Shown here in pieces: positions 52,154-61,306 of a stretch of DNA of 64,000 bases (position 1 is its first letter; each line of letters starts with the position of its first letter). The position numbers were made by a program, and so were the translations under genes. This DNA comes from Granulosicoccus antarcticus IMCC3135 (GTDB lineage: Bacteria; Pseudomonadota; Gammaproteobacteria; Granulosicoccales; Granulosicoccaceae): positions 1,794,501-1,858,500 of the forward strand of contig NZ_CP018632.1 of the NCBI RefSeq assembly GCF_002215215.1. Direction: 5' to 3'. A model generated the notes under the pieces. The model saw nothing but the letters and a program-made list of their open reading frames with translations. It was not told the origin of the DNA and did no database searches.

Positions 52154-52952
52154 CACCGGATTGCTGATTCAGGGGCGTGAAACAGTTGTTTTCCTTTCAC
52201 AGTTCAGAGCTAAGCCTTTGAGTACACTAGTGTTTCGAAAGTGTGGTGACTTTCGTTATTCCTCCTCCAAGTGGTATGAAAGCAGGACGCTACTTTAGGG
52301 CCATGGATGGCCTCTTTTTTATCACCTGTCGACGATGAATCAGCATCAGAGCGCGATAATACACCGGTTAATGTTTGCTAAGTTATACTCAGCATACCGC
52401 TACGACGCTATAGCACGATTTTCGAGCTACCCGCATAGCCGACCTACGCACATTGTCACCCTGCATTGAACGCTGGTTTTTTTGGTGAAATAATGCAGGA
52501 TCATAGTGTTTTGTGATGATTTGAAGCTTACATGGCTTGCTCGATTGCAATGGTATTCCCATCGGAACTTAGAGGTGGGTGGTGCAGTAATATGTGATAC
52601 TTACATCCATCACTTAGATCGTTGAGAATTAGTGCAAACTTCTATCTTGAATTTCGGCGGCTTGTCATGAGCTCTGAATCTGGATATTGGTTAATGCGTT
52701 TCGTGCCAACCAAGTATGTTTTCTACAGCTTGGGGAAGTGTGACTAGTTAATAAGGTGAAGCTTAGTTTTTCGATCAGTTTGCGGTGTGAGCTCAATGCC
52801 TGTTTTAAGCATGGCATTTGAGTTGGATGGACCTATACTCTGTCAGCAGGCACCCGCTTCGTTGTATTAGCGTCTTCATCTGTTGTTGTCTTTGTTGTTT
52901 CCGACAAATCTAGTTTGTTTGACCATTTTTTAAAATTAATAGAGGATCACTT
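52154..52952. other. Long AT-rich intergenic region
   Basis: About 800 bp with no credible ORF, tRNA or repeat. It is richer in A/T than its surroundings and separates tmcA from the fasciclin gene, which are divergent. The last 15 bp hold the fasciclin ribosome site (AGAGG, 52941-52945). I could not pick a confident promoter. Confidence 0.5.
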
Positions 52953-54083
52953 ATGATTAAGAAGTACTTTGCGATGACTATCATTGCGGCCAGCGTCTCT
53001 TTAGCAGCATGTTCAGATGACGATGATGATGACGGTTTAGATCCGGTAGATCCAGGTCCTATTGCTGTTACTGCTGAAGGCACTGCATACGACCTGATCG
53101 CGGCTTCTGCCGATCACACAACACTGCTCAGCATGATCGATACTGCTGGTCTGGATGCAACGCTTGACGCTGAAGCAGCAACTTTCACTGTTTTCGCACC
53201 AAACGACACTGCTTTCGCAAACTATGATGCTGCAGTTGCCGCAGGTGTTGCGACTACTGAAGACGATACAGACGATCTGACTCCTCTGGCTGACTTCACA
53301 GAAGCTCAGGTTTCTCGAATCCTGATGAACCACGTAGTTTCTGGTTCTGTTGAAACTCTTGAAGATGCAGCTGTACTGAACACACTGGCAGCGGCTGATG
53401 ATTCTGTTGACCCAGCTCTTGTTGCTCAAACTCTGACAGCTAGCATCAGTGCTGAAGGTGTTACAAGCGTCATGGCTATCGGTGGCGAAGCAGTTGCCGT
53501 TGATGCGACTATGGTTGGAACAGAAGTTGATGCTGTTGAACAGGACATCGTTCATTCAGTAGGCGCTATCCTGATGCCTAGCGATTTGCCTTCTGCTGAA
53601 GAAGTGATCGTAGATCCAGTAGATCCAGGCAATGGTGAAGGTGGTGAAGTTGCAACAGGTGCATTCGCAACGTTGGTTGGGTCTGACTACACAACTGCTG
53701 TAGCGGCTCTGGATGCTGCATATGGTGCAGGAACTTTTGATAACGCTGCCTGGACTTTGTTTCTGCCTAGTGATGCAGTACTGGCCGCTGCAGAACCTGC
53801 GGTTGCTTCCCTGACTTCTGCAGAAATTGATGGACATCTGCATACAACAGCATTGGATGAAGCTGCACTGGCGGCTGTAGTCGACGGTTCAGGTACTATT
53901 CTTTCTGCCAGCAGCACAGCTACACCTGCCACTATCGCTATCACTACTGATGCCGATGGCAACACTCTGGTTGGTGGATTTACAGTGACTTATCTCGGTA
54001 CAGTTGCCGCTGATGATGAAGCTGCTACTTCAGGCGGCGCTCAGGTTTATGCCATTGATGGAATTCTTCCTGCGGCTGAGTAA
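52953..54083 (+). CDS. Fasciclin-domain (FAS1) lipoprotein
   Basis: A 376-residue protein. The signal peptide MIKKYFAMTIIAASVSLAAC ends in a lipobox (LAAC). An acidic run DDDDDDGLDPVDPGP follows. Two FAS1 domains span about residues 45-210 and 240-375. The first has ATFTVFAPNDTAFANYDA (H1 box) and ILMNHVVSGSVETLED, ending DIVHSVGAILMP (H2 box). The second has TLFLPSDAVLAAAEPAV and QVYAIDGILP. A second acidic VDPVDPGNGEG linker separates them. FAS1 proteins mediate cell adhesion or carbohydrate binding; this one should sit on a membrane facing outwards. Very rich in Asp, Ala, Thr and Val. Confidence 0.9.
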   Translation: MIKKYFAMTIIAASVSLAACSDDDDDDGLDPVDPGPIAVTAEGTAYDLIAASADHTTLLSMIDTAGLDATLDAEAATFTVFAPNDTAFANYDAAVAAGVATTEDDTDDLTPLADFTEAQVSRILMNHVVSGSVETLEDAAVLNTLAAADDSVDPALVAQTLTASISAEGVTSVMAIGGEAVAVDATMVGTEVDAVEQDIVHSVGAILMPSDLPSAEEVIVDPVDPGNGEGGEVATGAFATLVGSDYTTAVAALDAAYGAGTFDNAAWTLFLPSDAVLAAAEPAVASLTSAEIDGHLHTTALDEAALAAVVDGSGTILSASSTATPATIAITTDADGNTLVGGFTVTYLGTVAADDEAATSGGAQVYAIDGILPAAE

Positions 54084-54182
54084 GTTATTGCTTGTGAGGT
54101 GAATGTCTTGGGCATTTGCCAGGATTGTTTTTTGTTTGACTTCAAATGAAGTCGGTAGAGAAGCAATTTCAAGCTAGTTAGG

Positions 54183-54216
54183 AAAAAGGCAGACTCTTGG
54201 AGTCTGCCTTTTTTCG
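54183..54216 (+). terminator. Intrinsic terminator of the fasciclin gene
   Basis: AAAAAGGCAGACT pairs with AGTCTGCCTTTTTT around a 5-nt loop. The T-run is on the plus strand. Confidence 0.88.
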
Positions 54217-54314
54217 TTGTGTGCCTGAAATCGTAAAGTGCCACTTGATTGCGATCAGTGGCCCATTCAGGCCGTTTCTCTTTTCCGGCTTACATTCAAA
54301 CTGACGAGTTTTGC

Positions 54315-55481
54315 ATGACGATCTGTATTAACGATAAATTCGACAGTGGCAACATTGAGGTTGTCTCTGCCCAGGATCCAGCATCCATTCAGTTGAAAAT
54401 TCGAAAGGACACGAATTCCGAATTTCTTCAGTGGTTTCATTTCAGCGTATCTGGAGTCGCTGGCAAGCAATGTCGCATCAGCATTGTCAATGCTGGTGAT
54501 ACCGCCTATCCCGGTGGCTGGAAGGGCTACGATGTGGCCACCTCGATTGATCGCCAATTCTGGTATCGCACCCCTGCGGAGTACGATGGCCAGCAATTGA
54601 CGTGGACATTTGAAGCGCAAAGCGACGTCACATGGTTTGCCTACTTTGCTCCCTATTCTCTGGATCAACATGCTGATCTGATAGCTGCGGCAGCCACTGC
54701 CGATGCTGTCGAGTATGAGAGCCTGGGTGTCACTCATGAGGGGCGTAGCATCGACTATCTGAAGGTATCGGCGCTGCCCGCTGACGCTGCAAATGATCAT
54801 GTCAACCAGCAACGCAAGCAACTGTGGGTGATCGCGCGCCAACACCCGGGCGAATCCATGGCTGAGTGGTGGATGGAGGGCTGGCTGGATCGGCTTCTTG
54901 ATCAGGATGATGCTAGTAGCCGAGCCTTGCGTGCTGTTGCCGATATACATGTGGTACCGAACATGAACCCGGATGGCTCCTTCCTGGGCAATCTGCGTAC
55001 CAACGCCCTGGGGGTCAATTTGAATCGGGAGTGGGCATCACCCAGTCTGGAGAAAAGCCCTGAAGTCTTTCATGTTCGTCAGCGCATGGAGCAGACCGGA
55101 ATCGATCTGTCACTGGACGTGCATGGGGATGAGGCCTTGCCTTACAACTTCATTGCAGGCACCGAAGGGATAGCTGACTGGTCAGATGTGCGCGATGCTG
55201 AGCTTGTGGCGTTGAAACGAACATGGGCAGCATTGAATCCTGATTTTCAGGATGTTCATGGGTATCCCAGAAGTGGATCTGGACAGGCGAACCTGACAAT
55301 CTGCAGTAATAATCTGGCACACAGCTTTGGCTGTCTGGCAATGACACTGGAAATGCCCTTCAAGGATACGCTGGATACACCGCGGCCCTTCAATGGCTGG
55401 TCGGCGGAGCGAAGCATGCGATTGGGGGCCTCGTTCGTCGATGTTGCTCATCTGGCTCTGACAGGTCGTCTGTTGAGCTAA
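54315..55481 (+). CDS. M14-family zinc carboxypeptidase (cytosolic carboxypeptidase-like)
   Basis: A 388-residue protein with an N-terminal beta domain (ICINDKFDSGNIEVVSAQDP onwards) typical of cytosolic carboxypeptidases. The M14 catalytic domain carries zinc ligands in ARQHPGESMAEW (His and Glu) and SLDVHGDEALP (His), substrate-binding NMNPDG and LNREW, and the catalytic Glu in TLEMPFKD. Bacterial members are uncharacterised; eukaryotic ones remove C-terminal Glu from proteins. The ATG at 54315 gives the family N-terminus; an in-frame start 66 bp earlier has no support. No signal peptide, so cytoplasmic. Confidence 0.88.
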   Translation: MTICINDKFDSGNIEVVSAQDPASIQLKIRKDTNSEFLQWFHFSVSGVAGKQCRISIVNAGDTAYPGGWKGYDVATSIDRQFWYRTPAEYDGQQLTWTFEAQSDVTWFAYFAPYSLDQHADLIAAAATADAVEYESLGVTHEGRSIDYLKVSALPADAANDHVNQQRKQLWVIARQHPGESMAEWWMEGWLDRLLDQDDASSRALRAVADIHVVPNMNPDGSFLGNLRTNALGVNLNREWASPSLEKSPEVFHVRQRMEQTGIDLSLDVHGDEALPYNFIAGTEGIADWSDVRDAELVALKRTWAALNPDFQDVHGYPRSGSGQANLTICSNNLAHSFGCLAMTLEMPFKDTLDTPRPFNGWSAERSMRLGASFVDVAHLALTGRLLS

Positions 55482-55568
55482 ATGCAAGCGAGTGGTGCCG
55501 TTTTAGAGACGCCCCGATTTAGGAGGGGGCAGGCAGGAGCGCCTGCAGCCAAAGGACGTCCGGCCAGA

Positions 55569-55606
55569 GTAGAGTGGTGTGGCGAGTTTTCGCAACGCCA
55601 CTCTAC
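55569..55606. terminator. Hairpin between convergent genes
   Basis: GTAGAGTGG and CCACTCTAC form the outer 9 bp of an 18-bp imperfect stem closed by a short T-rich loop. It lies between the convergent carboxypeptidase and AMP nucleosidase genes, so it probably ends both transcripts. Confidence 0.55.
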
Positions 55607-55623
55607 GATGACCTTTGGTGTGG

Positions 55624-57102
55624 CTACTGAAAGGCGGTTTCGAAAAAGCTTCTGAGTTTTCTGGAGTGGAGACGCTCTGATTTCATCTCACTGAGTTTAC
55701 GCAAAGCCAGCATGCCTATTTCCAGATGCTGTGAGACCTGGTTCTGGTAGAACTCGGTTGCCATGCCTGGCAATTTGAGTTCTCCTTGTAGTGGTTTGTC
55801 GCTGACGCAGAGCAGGGTGCCGTAGGGTACGCGCAAGCGAAACCCATTTGCTGCAATGGTGGCAGACTCCATATCCAGCGCAATGGCTCTGGATTGAGAC
55901 AGGCGGCGTACTGGCTCTCGCTGATCCTGTAGTTCCCAGTTGCGATTGTCGATGGAGGCAACGGTGCCTGTGCGCATGATACGTTTCAATTCATAGCCTT
56001 CAAGGCCGGTAACGTCTGCTACAGCGCCTTGCAGAGCCTGCTGGACTTCGGCTAGTGCCGGAATCGGAACCCAGACCGGGATGTCAGCATCCAGTACCTT
56101 GTCTTCGCGAACATAGGCGTGTGCAAGCACGTAGTCTCCCAGTTCCTGGGAGTTTCTCAGGCCTGCGCAATGACCCAGCATCAGCCAAGCGTGAGGTCGC
56201 AAGACAGCGATATGGTCGGTGATGGTCTTGGCGTTGGATGGGCCCACTCCAATGTTGACCATCGTTATGCCGCGGTGCTTGCTGGACTTCAGGTGGTAGG
56301 AAGGCATCTGCGGTTGTCGGGATGGGGCTGTGCCCGAGCTGGGCTCGGACTCACCATTCAGGGTGATGACATTGCCTGGTTCTACAAAAGACTCATAGCC
56401 TGAATCGCCATCTTTCATCATGTCGTGTGCCAGGCGACAGAATTCATCAATATAGAACTGATAGTTGGTGAACAGGACATAGTTCTGAAAATGCTCAGGC
56501 TCTGTCGCTGTGTAATGCACCAGTCGATGCAGCGAGTAGTCGATGCGTTGTGCGGGAAATGGAGCCAGAGGCATGGCCAGGCCTGGTTCTACTTCTAGAG
56601 TGCCGTTGACGATGTAGTCATTGACCTGCGCAATGTCGGGCACATCGAATGCATCACGCAGCGCGACAGTAATCTTCTGCGGTCGATGTACGGCGAGAGC
56701 TGAGCCGGATTCCAGAGCAAAGTGCAGGGGGATGGGGACATCGGATTCGGCAATTTCGATCGGTTCCGCGTGATTTTCAATCAGCAGGCTAAGCTGGTGT
56801 ATCAGGTAGTCGCGAAACAGTTTCGGCTGTGTGATCGTTGTTGTGTACAGGCCGGGTTGGTCAACATGTCCGTAAGACAGTCGTGAATCGACGCGCGCAT
56901 AGGTGCTGTTGCGGAATCGTATCTCTGGGTAGAAGGCGCGATGTTTGGTGTCTGGCAGGCTGCCGCTTAGGTATTTGGCAAAGGCATCTGCAAGAAAGGC
57001 GGTATTACGCTCATACATTGCGATAAGACAATCTACCGCCTCTGTGGCGTTAGTGAAACTGATTGCCTTCTGGGGTGGTGGGGTCGTTAAATGTAGTGTC
57101 AT
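55624..57102 (-). CDS. amn: AMP nucleosidase
   Basis: A 492-residue enzyme hydrolysing AMP to adenine and ribose 5-phosphate. The N-terminal regulatory domain includes RVDSRLSYGHVDQPGLY. The C-terminal nucleoside-phosphorylase-like domain has TMVNIGVGPSNAKTITDH, WLMLGHCAGLRNSQELGDYV, ALDMESATIAANGFRLRVPY (Met-Glu substrate contacts) and LCVSDKPLQGELK. The length fits proteobacterial Amn. It is the last gene of the minus-strand set that includes the exporter and two ATP-grasp genes, 44 bp after the exporter. Confidence 0.94.
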   Translation of the reverse strand: MTLHLTTPPPQKAISFTNATEAVDCLIAMYERNTAFLADAFAKYLSGSLPDTKHRAFYPEIRFRNSTYARVDSRLSYGHVDQPGLYTTTITQPKLFRDYLIHQLSLLIENHAEPIEIAESDVPIPLHFALESGSALAVHRPQKITVALRDAFDVPDIAQVNDYIVNGTLEVEPGLAMPLAPFPAQRIDYSLHRLVHYTATEPEHFQNYVLFTNYQFYIDEFCRLAHDMMKDGDSGYESFVEPGNVITLNGESEPSSGTAPSRQPQMPSYHLKSSKHRGITMVNIGVGPSNAKTITDHIAVLRPHAWLMLGHCAGLRNSQELGDYVLAHAYVREDKVLDADIPVWVPIPALAEVQQALQGAVADVTGLEGYELKRIMRTGTVASIDNRNWELQDQREPVRRLSQSRAIALDMESATIAANGFRLRVPYGTLLCVSDKPLQGELKLPGMATEFYQNQVSQHLEIGMLALRKLSEMKSERLHSRKLRSFFETAFQ

Positions 57103-57146
57103 TGCAGCTCCGCTTGAATTCTTGGGCAGGATAGCACGGCTGATAA

Positions 57147-58391
57147 TCAGTCCTTGTCTGAATAACGCAGGTAGATCAGCGACAGCAATCCGGCCGGCAC
57201 ATATAAATACTGGAGGGCCAGATCATGAGGGATGGGTATGACGAGCAATGCGGCGCCTAATATTAAAAAGGTCAGGCCAAGAAAGATCTGGGACAGATAG
57301 CTCTTGATCAACAGGTATTGCATGCTGCCGTTAGTTCTGGCGACATCAAAAAAACGCTTGTTGAAGGCCAGTCGAAAAAATGATGAGAAAAACGTAATGA
57401 AGATGAGAGCTATCCAGAGGCTCGCCCCCTCGGATTCAGTGTTCAGCGTGAAGCGCAGAAGCCATGAGGCAAGGTAGAGCCAGACGGCTGCGCGGTAAAC
57501 CCGTGCTATGTCGAGTTGGTCTATACGGTTCTTGACGAGATAAAACAGAGCTGCAAACACGAGTGCCAGAACGACGACGGCGATTCCTAATCGGCTGAAA
57601 TCCTCTCGCACCATGAGAAACAATGTCAGCGTCCAGAAATGGCTTTCCAGATAAAGAAATATGCCATCTGACAGAAAGACGGCTCTGGAGCCTTGTCCAT
57701 CCTTGTGTGCCAGGCTGCGTAATATGGTTACCGGCTTTGCCAGTGTTTCGGGGTCAACGATAGGTTGTTGGCCGGGAGGTTGCGTGGCAAGGTGTCGACT
57801 GGAGGCTAGGCTGATGCCTGCCGAGAGGGCCAGTAACCAGATCAAGCCGCCGGTTTCCAGAAGGGTTCCACCCAGCAGGATGCCAATCTTGAGAATCAGG
57901 GTGACGAAAATCTGAAAATTTCCATATTGACGCCCGGTATCGTTACTTCCCAGTTGTCGCAAGAACAGCGTGCGTTGGCTAGTCCAGAAAAATGCGTTGT
58001 AAAAGCCGTTTGCCATACCGATAACCAAGGCGGCAAAGCATAACTGTGCGGTAGTAACGCTTAATGTGCCATCTGGTGGGGTAAACAAGGCAGCGCCCGG
58101 GACTTCAGTGAGCAGGCCGACGCTGGCAATCAGCAAAAATTCCAATGCGAAGGTCAGGCTGATCAGATGCTTCATTGGCCAGCGTCGTGCCATGCGCTGC
58201 CAGAGGCTCAGGGCGGCAGCAAATGACAGGCCGGAAACCCCTACGAGTAGAGAGAGCCCAGCAAGGTCGAGTCCTTTTTGCCACAGGTAGACCGGCAGGA
58301 AGAAAGGCAGCAGGCCTATTAGTAGAGAATGTGCGCCCAGGAACTGATAGAAGTAGCCAGTTGCGGAGCGCGCCGAGGGCAGGTTCAACAC
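57147..58391 (-). CDS. MFS-type membrane transporter
   Basis: A 414-residue integral membrane protein with about 11-12 hydrophobic segments (for example LLIGLLPFFLPVYL, GLSLLVGVSGLSFAAALSL, LISLTFALEFLLIASVGLL, IAVVVLALVFAALFYLV, IFLGLTFLILGAALLVI). A basic loop RMARRWPMK after the second segment is in the usual MFS position. The substrate is unknown. It starts at GTG 58391 (TTG next). It lies 73 bp after two overlapping ATP-grasp genes on the same strand and could export what they make. Confidence 0.75.
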   Translation of the reverse strand: MLNLPSARSATGYFYQFLGAHSLLIGLLPFFLPVYLWQKGLDLAGLSLLVGVSGLSFAAALSLWQRMARRWPMKHLISLTFALEFLLIASVGLLTEVPGAALFTPPDGTLSVTTAQLCFAALVIGMANGFYNAFFWTSQRTLFLRQLGSNDTGRQYGNFQIFVTLILKIGILLGGTLLETGGLIWLLALSAGISLASSRHLATQPPGQQPIVDPETLAKPVTILRSLAHKDGQGSRAVFLSDGIFLYLESHFWTLTLFLMVREDFSRLGIAVVVLALVFAALFYLVKNRIDQLDIARVYRAAVWLYLASWLLRFTLNTESEGASLWIALIFITFFSSFFRLAFNKRFFDVARTNGSMQYLLIKSYLSQIFLGLTFLILGAALLVIPIPHDLALQYLYVPAGLLSLIYLRYSDKD

Positions 58392-58464
58392 GGTAGTACC
58401 CAGATTAGGTGCGCTGTCATTGAGTTACTGGAGTCGCATATTTCCAGAACTGAGAGAGAGAAAC

Positions 58465-59373
58465 TCAGAAAGTATCCGAGTCGGTAACGATCAATGCGTC
58501 CATCTGGTTGTAGAAATCATCCAGATTCTCTCGCTGCCCATAACGCGGAGCGTTGTGCATGCGTGTGTAGGGGCGTGAATTGACTTCCAGGAAAATGCAT
58601 CGTTGTTCCCGGTAGTCCTTTTCGATGCCCTCTTCGAATATGACATCGATACCAAACAGATTGGCGTCAAAAGCGCTGATAACCTTCAGGAACAAGTCAC
58701 GATTGGCAGCCGGAATAGTGGCTTGGTCAATGACTTCGATAACGCCACCAGGTGCCAGTGCAATGCGGTTGAAAGTGTGAACTCGTTCGCCTTCAGCAGG
58801 GATCGAATTCAGGGTTTTACCCTGCTTGCGCAGAAAATCAATAGTCGCCTGTGATTTCTGGATGGGATGAACCGTAGGGTATAGCCCCATATCTTCGCGT
58901 ATTTGATTCTCCGCATCGATCAGTGTACTGATTGTGTCCTGACCGTTGCCATCAACGAAGGGCGGGTAGCGGCGTATGACAGAGACCATCGCATCGCCAG
59001 TTGCCAGCACCCTGTAGTTATTGCCCAGCAGGTATTGCTCCACGATGCTGGTTGGCCACCAGACCTTGACCATCAGAGCCGCTTTCCAAAGTTCGCGATA
59101 GTTGTTGATCGGAAAATGGCTGCCACGGGAGAAGCCGCTGACATTTGGCTTGATGCACAGTGGGAAGCCGTGTTCGCGAGCGAAACGGTGTGCGGTCCAG
59201 GGATTGAGGAAGAGCGTGCCTTTGGCGTGCGGAATGTCATGCCGGGCAAACATTGCACGCGCCTGCTTTTTGGAGCGGCTGGCCTTTCTGACCTGAAGCG
59301 AGTTGTAGTTGCTGCAGCCAGCCATGTACTTCTGGCTGATCCAGCTATAGATCAGCGTCTTGAGTGATTTCAC
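58465..59373 (-). CDS. ATP-grasp ligase (cyanophycin-synthetase-like)
   Basis: A 302-residue ATP-grasp protein. KASRSKKQARAMFARHDIPHAKG is the entry helix seen in CphA/GshAB enzymes. FPLCIKPNVSGFSRG is the ATP-binding Lys and glycine loop, IVEQYLLGNNYRVLATGD the second Lys/Glu strand and FGIDVIFEEG...IFLEVNSRP the Mg-binding Glu/Asn. ATP-grasp ligases join a carboxylate to an amine or thiol through an acyl phosphate. It starts at a GTG overlapping the previous stop (GTGA), so it is coupled to the second ATP-grasp gene. The substrate is unknown. Confidence 0.8.
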   Translation of the reverse strand: MKSLKTLIYSWISQKYMAGCSNYNSLQVRKASRSKKQARAMFARHDIPHAKGTLFLNPWTAHRFAREHGFPLCIKPNVSGFSRGSHFPINNYRELWKAALMVKVWWPTSIVEQYLLGNNYRVLATGDAMVSVIRRYPPFVDGNGQDTISTLIDAENQIREDMGLYPTVHPIQKSQATIDFLRKQGKTLNSIPAEGERVHTFNRIALAPGGVIEVIDQATIPAANRDLFLKVISAFDANLFGIDVIFEEGIEKDYREQRCIFLEVNSRPYTRMHNAPRYGQRENLDDFYNQMDALIVTDSDTF

Positions 59374-60242
59374 GGTTGTATATAACGCTCGCCGATCTTG
59401 TGGGTTGATTTGCTGGTCGCTGATTGGCCTGGCAGCGAACTGTTGCGACCGTATAGCATCATGCGAGCAAATATCGGTTGCGGATTTTCTACCGGTTTGA
59501 TCATTTTGGTAGCGCGGGCAAGAGACATCATGGAGCTTCGGATGAATCTCCAGCGTTCTGCCCAGCTGAATGATTTGTCCAGCAGGTTGATAGGCATTGG
59601 CAAGAAAAGATTGATTTCAATGACGTGGAAGTTGCCTGCCACCAGCTCTTCATTCGAATCCGCCCGGGCGCTCATGCGGCAGATGCCAAACTCACCGATC
59701 TGTGAAAGAAAGTTTGCGAGGGTGGTTTGTGCCTCTGGAGAGAATTGTGACGTGATGTCAACGTATTGAGTGTGGTGGTTGTTCTTGCTGTTGATTGGGA
59801 ACTGTTCACGCTCATTGACAGCTTCAGTCACCGTCATTACGTCATGTGTACCGTCTGTGCGATTGGCGTCGATGCTGAATATTTCATACTCACGCTTGCC
59901 CGTTGCTGCCTGTTGTACCAGGTAGCGTTGTGGTTCGTTCGAAAGGGCTGCTCTCAGGCTGATCAGTTGTTCGTAGTCGTCGACTCGATGAATGCCATGC
60001 GCATTTTGTCCCCACTCGGGTTTGAAAAATACCGGGAAAGTGCTGGGGGTCAGCGTCTCTGAGTCGATGCTCTGGGGTAATCGCCAGCGATCGGGAATCA
60101 GGGAATCAATGGACAGTTTTGAAAAAATGCCGTGTTCCGTAGAGAAATAACGGGCATTCATCTGCCAGTAGTGCCACGGAGCGGCACCAATCCGCAGACA
60201 GGAGAGTATGTAGGTTACAACCATGATGATCGTGATGTGCAT
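59370..60242 (-). CDS. Second ATP-grasp-like protein
   Basis: A 290-residue protein beginning with a hydrophobic stretch (ITIIMVVTYILSCLRIG). The ATP-grasp-like core is FPVFFKPEWGQNAHGI (Lys plus Gly loop), QRYLVQQAATGKREYEIFSI and FHVIEINLFLPMP (Glu-Ile-Asn metal site). It is more diverged than its neighbour and may be a partner subunit or a second ligase. It overlaps the next gene by 4 bp. Its own start (60242) is the first ATG; later in-frame ATGs exist, so the N-terminus is uncertain. Confidence 0.7.
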   Translation of the reverse strand: MHITIIMVVTYILSCLRIGAAPWHYWQMNARYFSTEHGIFSKLSIDSLIPDRWRLPQSIDSETLTPSTFPVFFKPEWGQNAHGIHRVDDYEQLISLRAALSNEPQRYLVQQAATGKREYEIFSIDANRTDGTHDVMTVTEAVNEREQFPINSKNNHHTQYVDITSQFSPEAQTTLANFLSQIGEFGICRMSARADSNEELVAGNFHVIEINLFLPMPINLLDKSFSWAERWRFIRSSMMSLARATKMIKPVENPQPIFARMMLYGRNSSLPGQSATSKSTHKIGERYIQP

Positions 60243-60544
60243 TGAGACCTACCGCTAACTCCGAGATTTTTGGGAGGGCGATGCCCTCAACCCCTAATAT
60301 TACCTTGTCATGTGGTGTAACTGCCACAGAATAAGCGCCTTTTAGCGTCTTGCAATGTCCTTACTCTGGACGCTTGCCGATTGCTTTTACGCCGTGCTCC
60401 GTACTGTGAGCGGGATTAAATGGGATGGTTCCCCAGATTTTGTCACCGCTTGTAGCTCCAGTAAGTAACAATTGGCTTGGACTCTAGCCTATTTTTCTCG
60501 AATAGCGAGTCACTTGAAAGCTCTTCAGGTTAAAAATTCAAGTG
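60243..60544. other. Intergenic region
   Basis: About 300 bp upstream of the ATP-grasp genes on the minus strand. It should carry their promoter; I see no confident promoter boxes, ORF or repeat. Confidence 0.4.
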
Positions 60545-61084
60545 TCAGGGCAGGCTGATAGTCAACTCACCGCGGCGCTGAGTCAGATCGTAGTGTCGTA
60601 GGAACTCCATGCCCAGCAAGGCTGTGAAACCTTCCAGAGACGGGTTGATGTGTGCGCGAACGTTACGTTGCGTAAACGGGCCAATGGAGAGTGAGTCCAG
60701 TTGTGTGGAAAACACTTGTGCCGTGCCGTTAGCGGTCAATACGTTGAATCGACGACCTCGTTCCAGGCCTGACCGTCTGGCAACGACGTCCGACAGGCTG
60801 ATGCCGGTCGCGCCAGTATCGATGAGAAAGGTAACGGGTTGATCGTTGACCAGGCCTTCCAGCTGATACTGGCCGTACCGATCAGACTTGAGCCGCAGGG
60901 TAGGGGAGGCACCATTTTGAGACGTCCATTCGGGTGCATTGTTCATTAGACGATTGTCTAGCATGCGCTGCGCGAGCAGGGTTCCACCGCCCAGTATCAG
61001 CAGCCAGAGCAGCACAATCATCCAGCCTGCGATGGTCTTACCAGAATCATGTGATGAATCGGTCTTGCTATCTGACATTAGCAT
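60545..61084 (-). CDS. Membrane-anchored retropepsin-like aspartic protease
   Basis: A 179-residue protein with one N-terminal membrane segment (WMIVLLWLLILGGGTLLA, about 21-38) and a periplasmic single-lobe aspartic protease domain. VTFLIDTGATGISLSDVVA holds the catalytic Asp-Thr-Gly, and ALLGMEFLRHYDL is the hydrophobic-hydrophobic-Gly strand. This is the clan AA, TIGR02281-like family, which would act as a dimer. The natural substrate is unknown. A second ATG at 61078 is a possible start. It is divergent from the EF-G gene. Confidence 0.85.
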   Translation of the reverse strand: MLMSDSKTDSSHDSGKTIAGWMIVLLWLLILGGGTLLAQRMLDNRLMNNAPEWTSQNGASPTLRLKSDRYGQYQLEGLVNDQPVTFLIDTGATGISLSDVVARRSGLERGRRFNVLTANGTAQVFSTQLDSLSIGPFTQRNVRAHINPSLEGFTALLGMEFLRHYDLTQRRGELTISLP

Positions 61085-61306
61085 CCCAAAATTGGGTAGA
61101 ATTGTGGGTTTACCGCGTCAGGCACCTTCTTTAGCGACTCTGCACCTGTCTGGCGGGACTGATGGTACATATGCTTTATGTGTTCCAGCCTTGGTCCTGC
61201 CCAGTGCGAGTTGGCTTCAGACTGTTCCTAGTTGCGGACTTCAGCAAGGTAACGTCCGGGCATTATCAAACAGCCGGGCCATTAATCCCAGACCGTGAGC
61301 ACCAAG

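Noticed and set aside
52154-52952. A hidden gene, tRNA or CRISPR in the long gap
   Set aside because: No long frame, no tRNA T-loop signature and no regularly spaced repeats.
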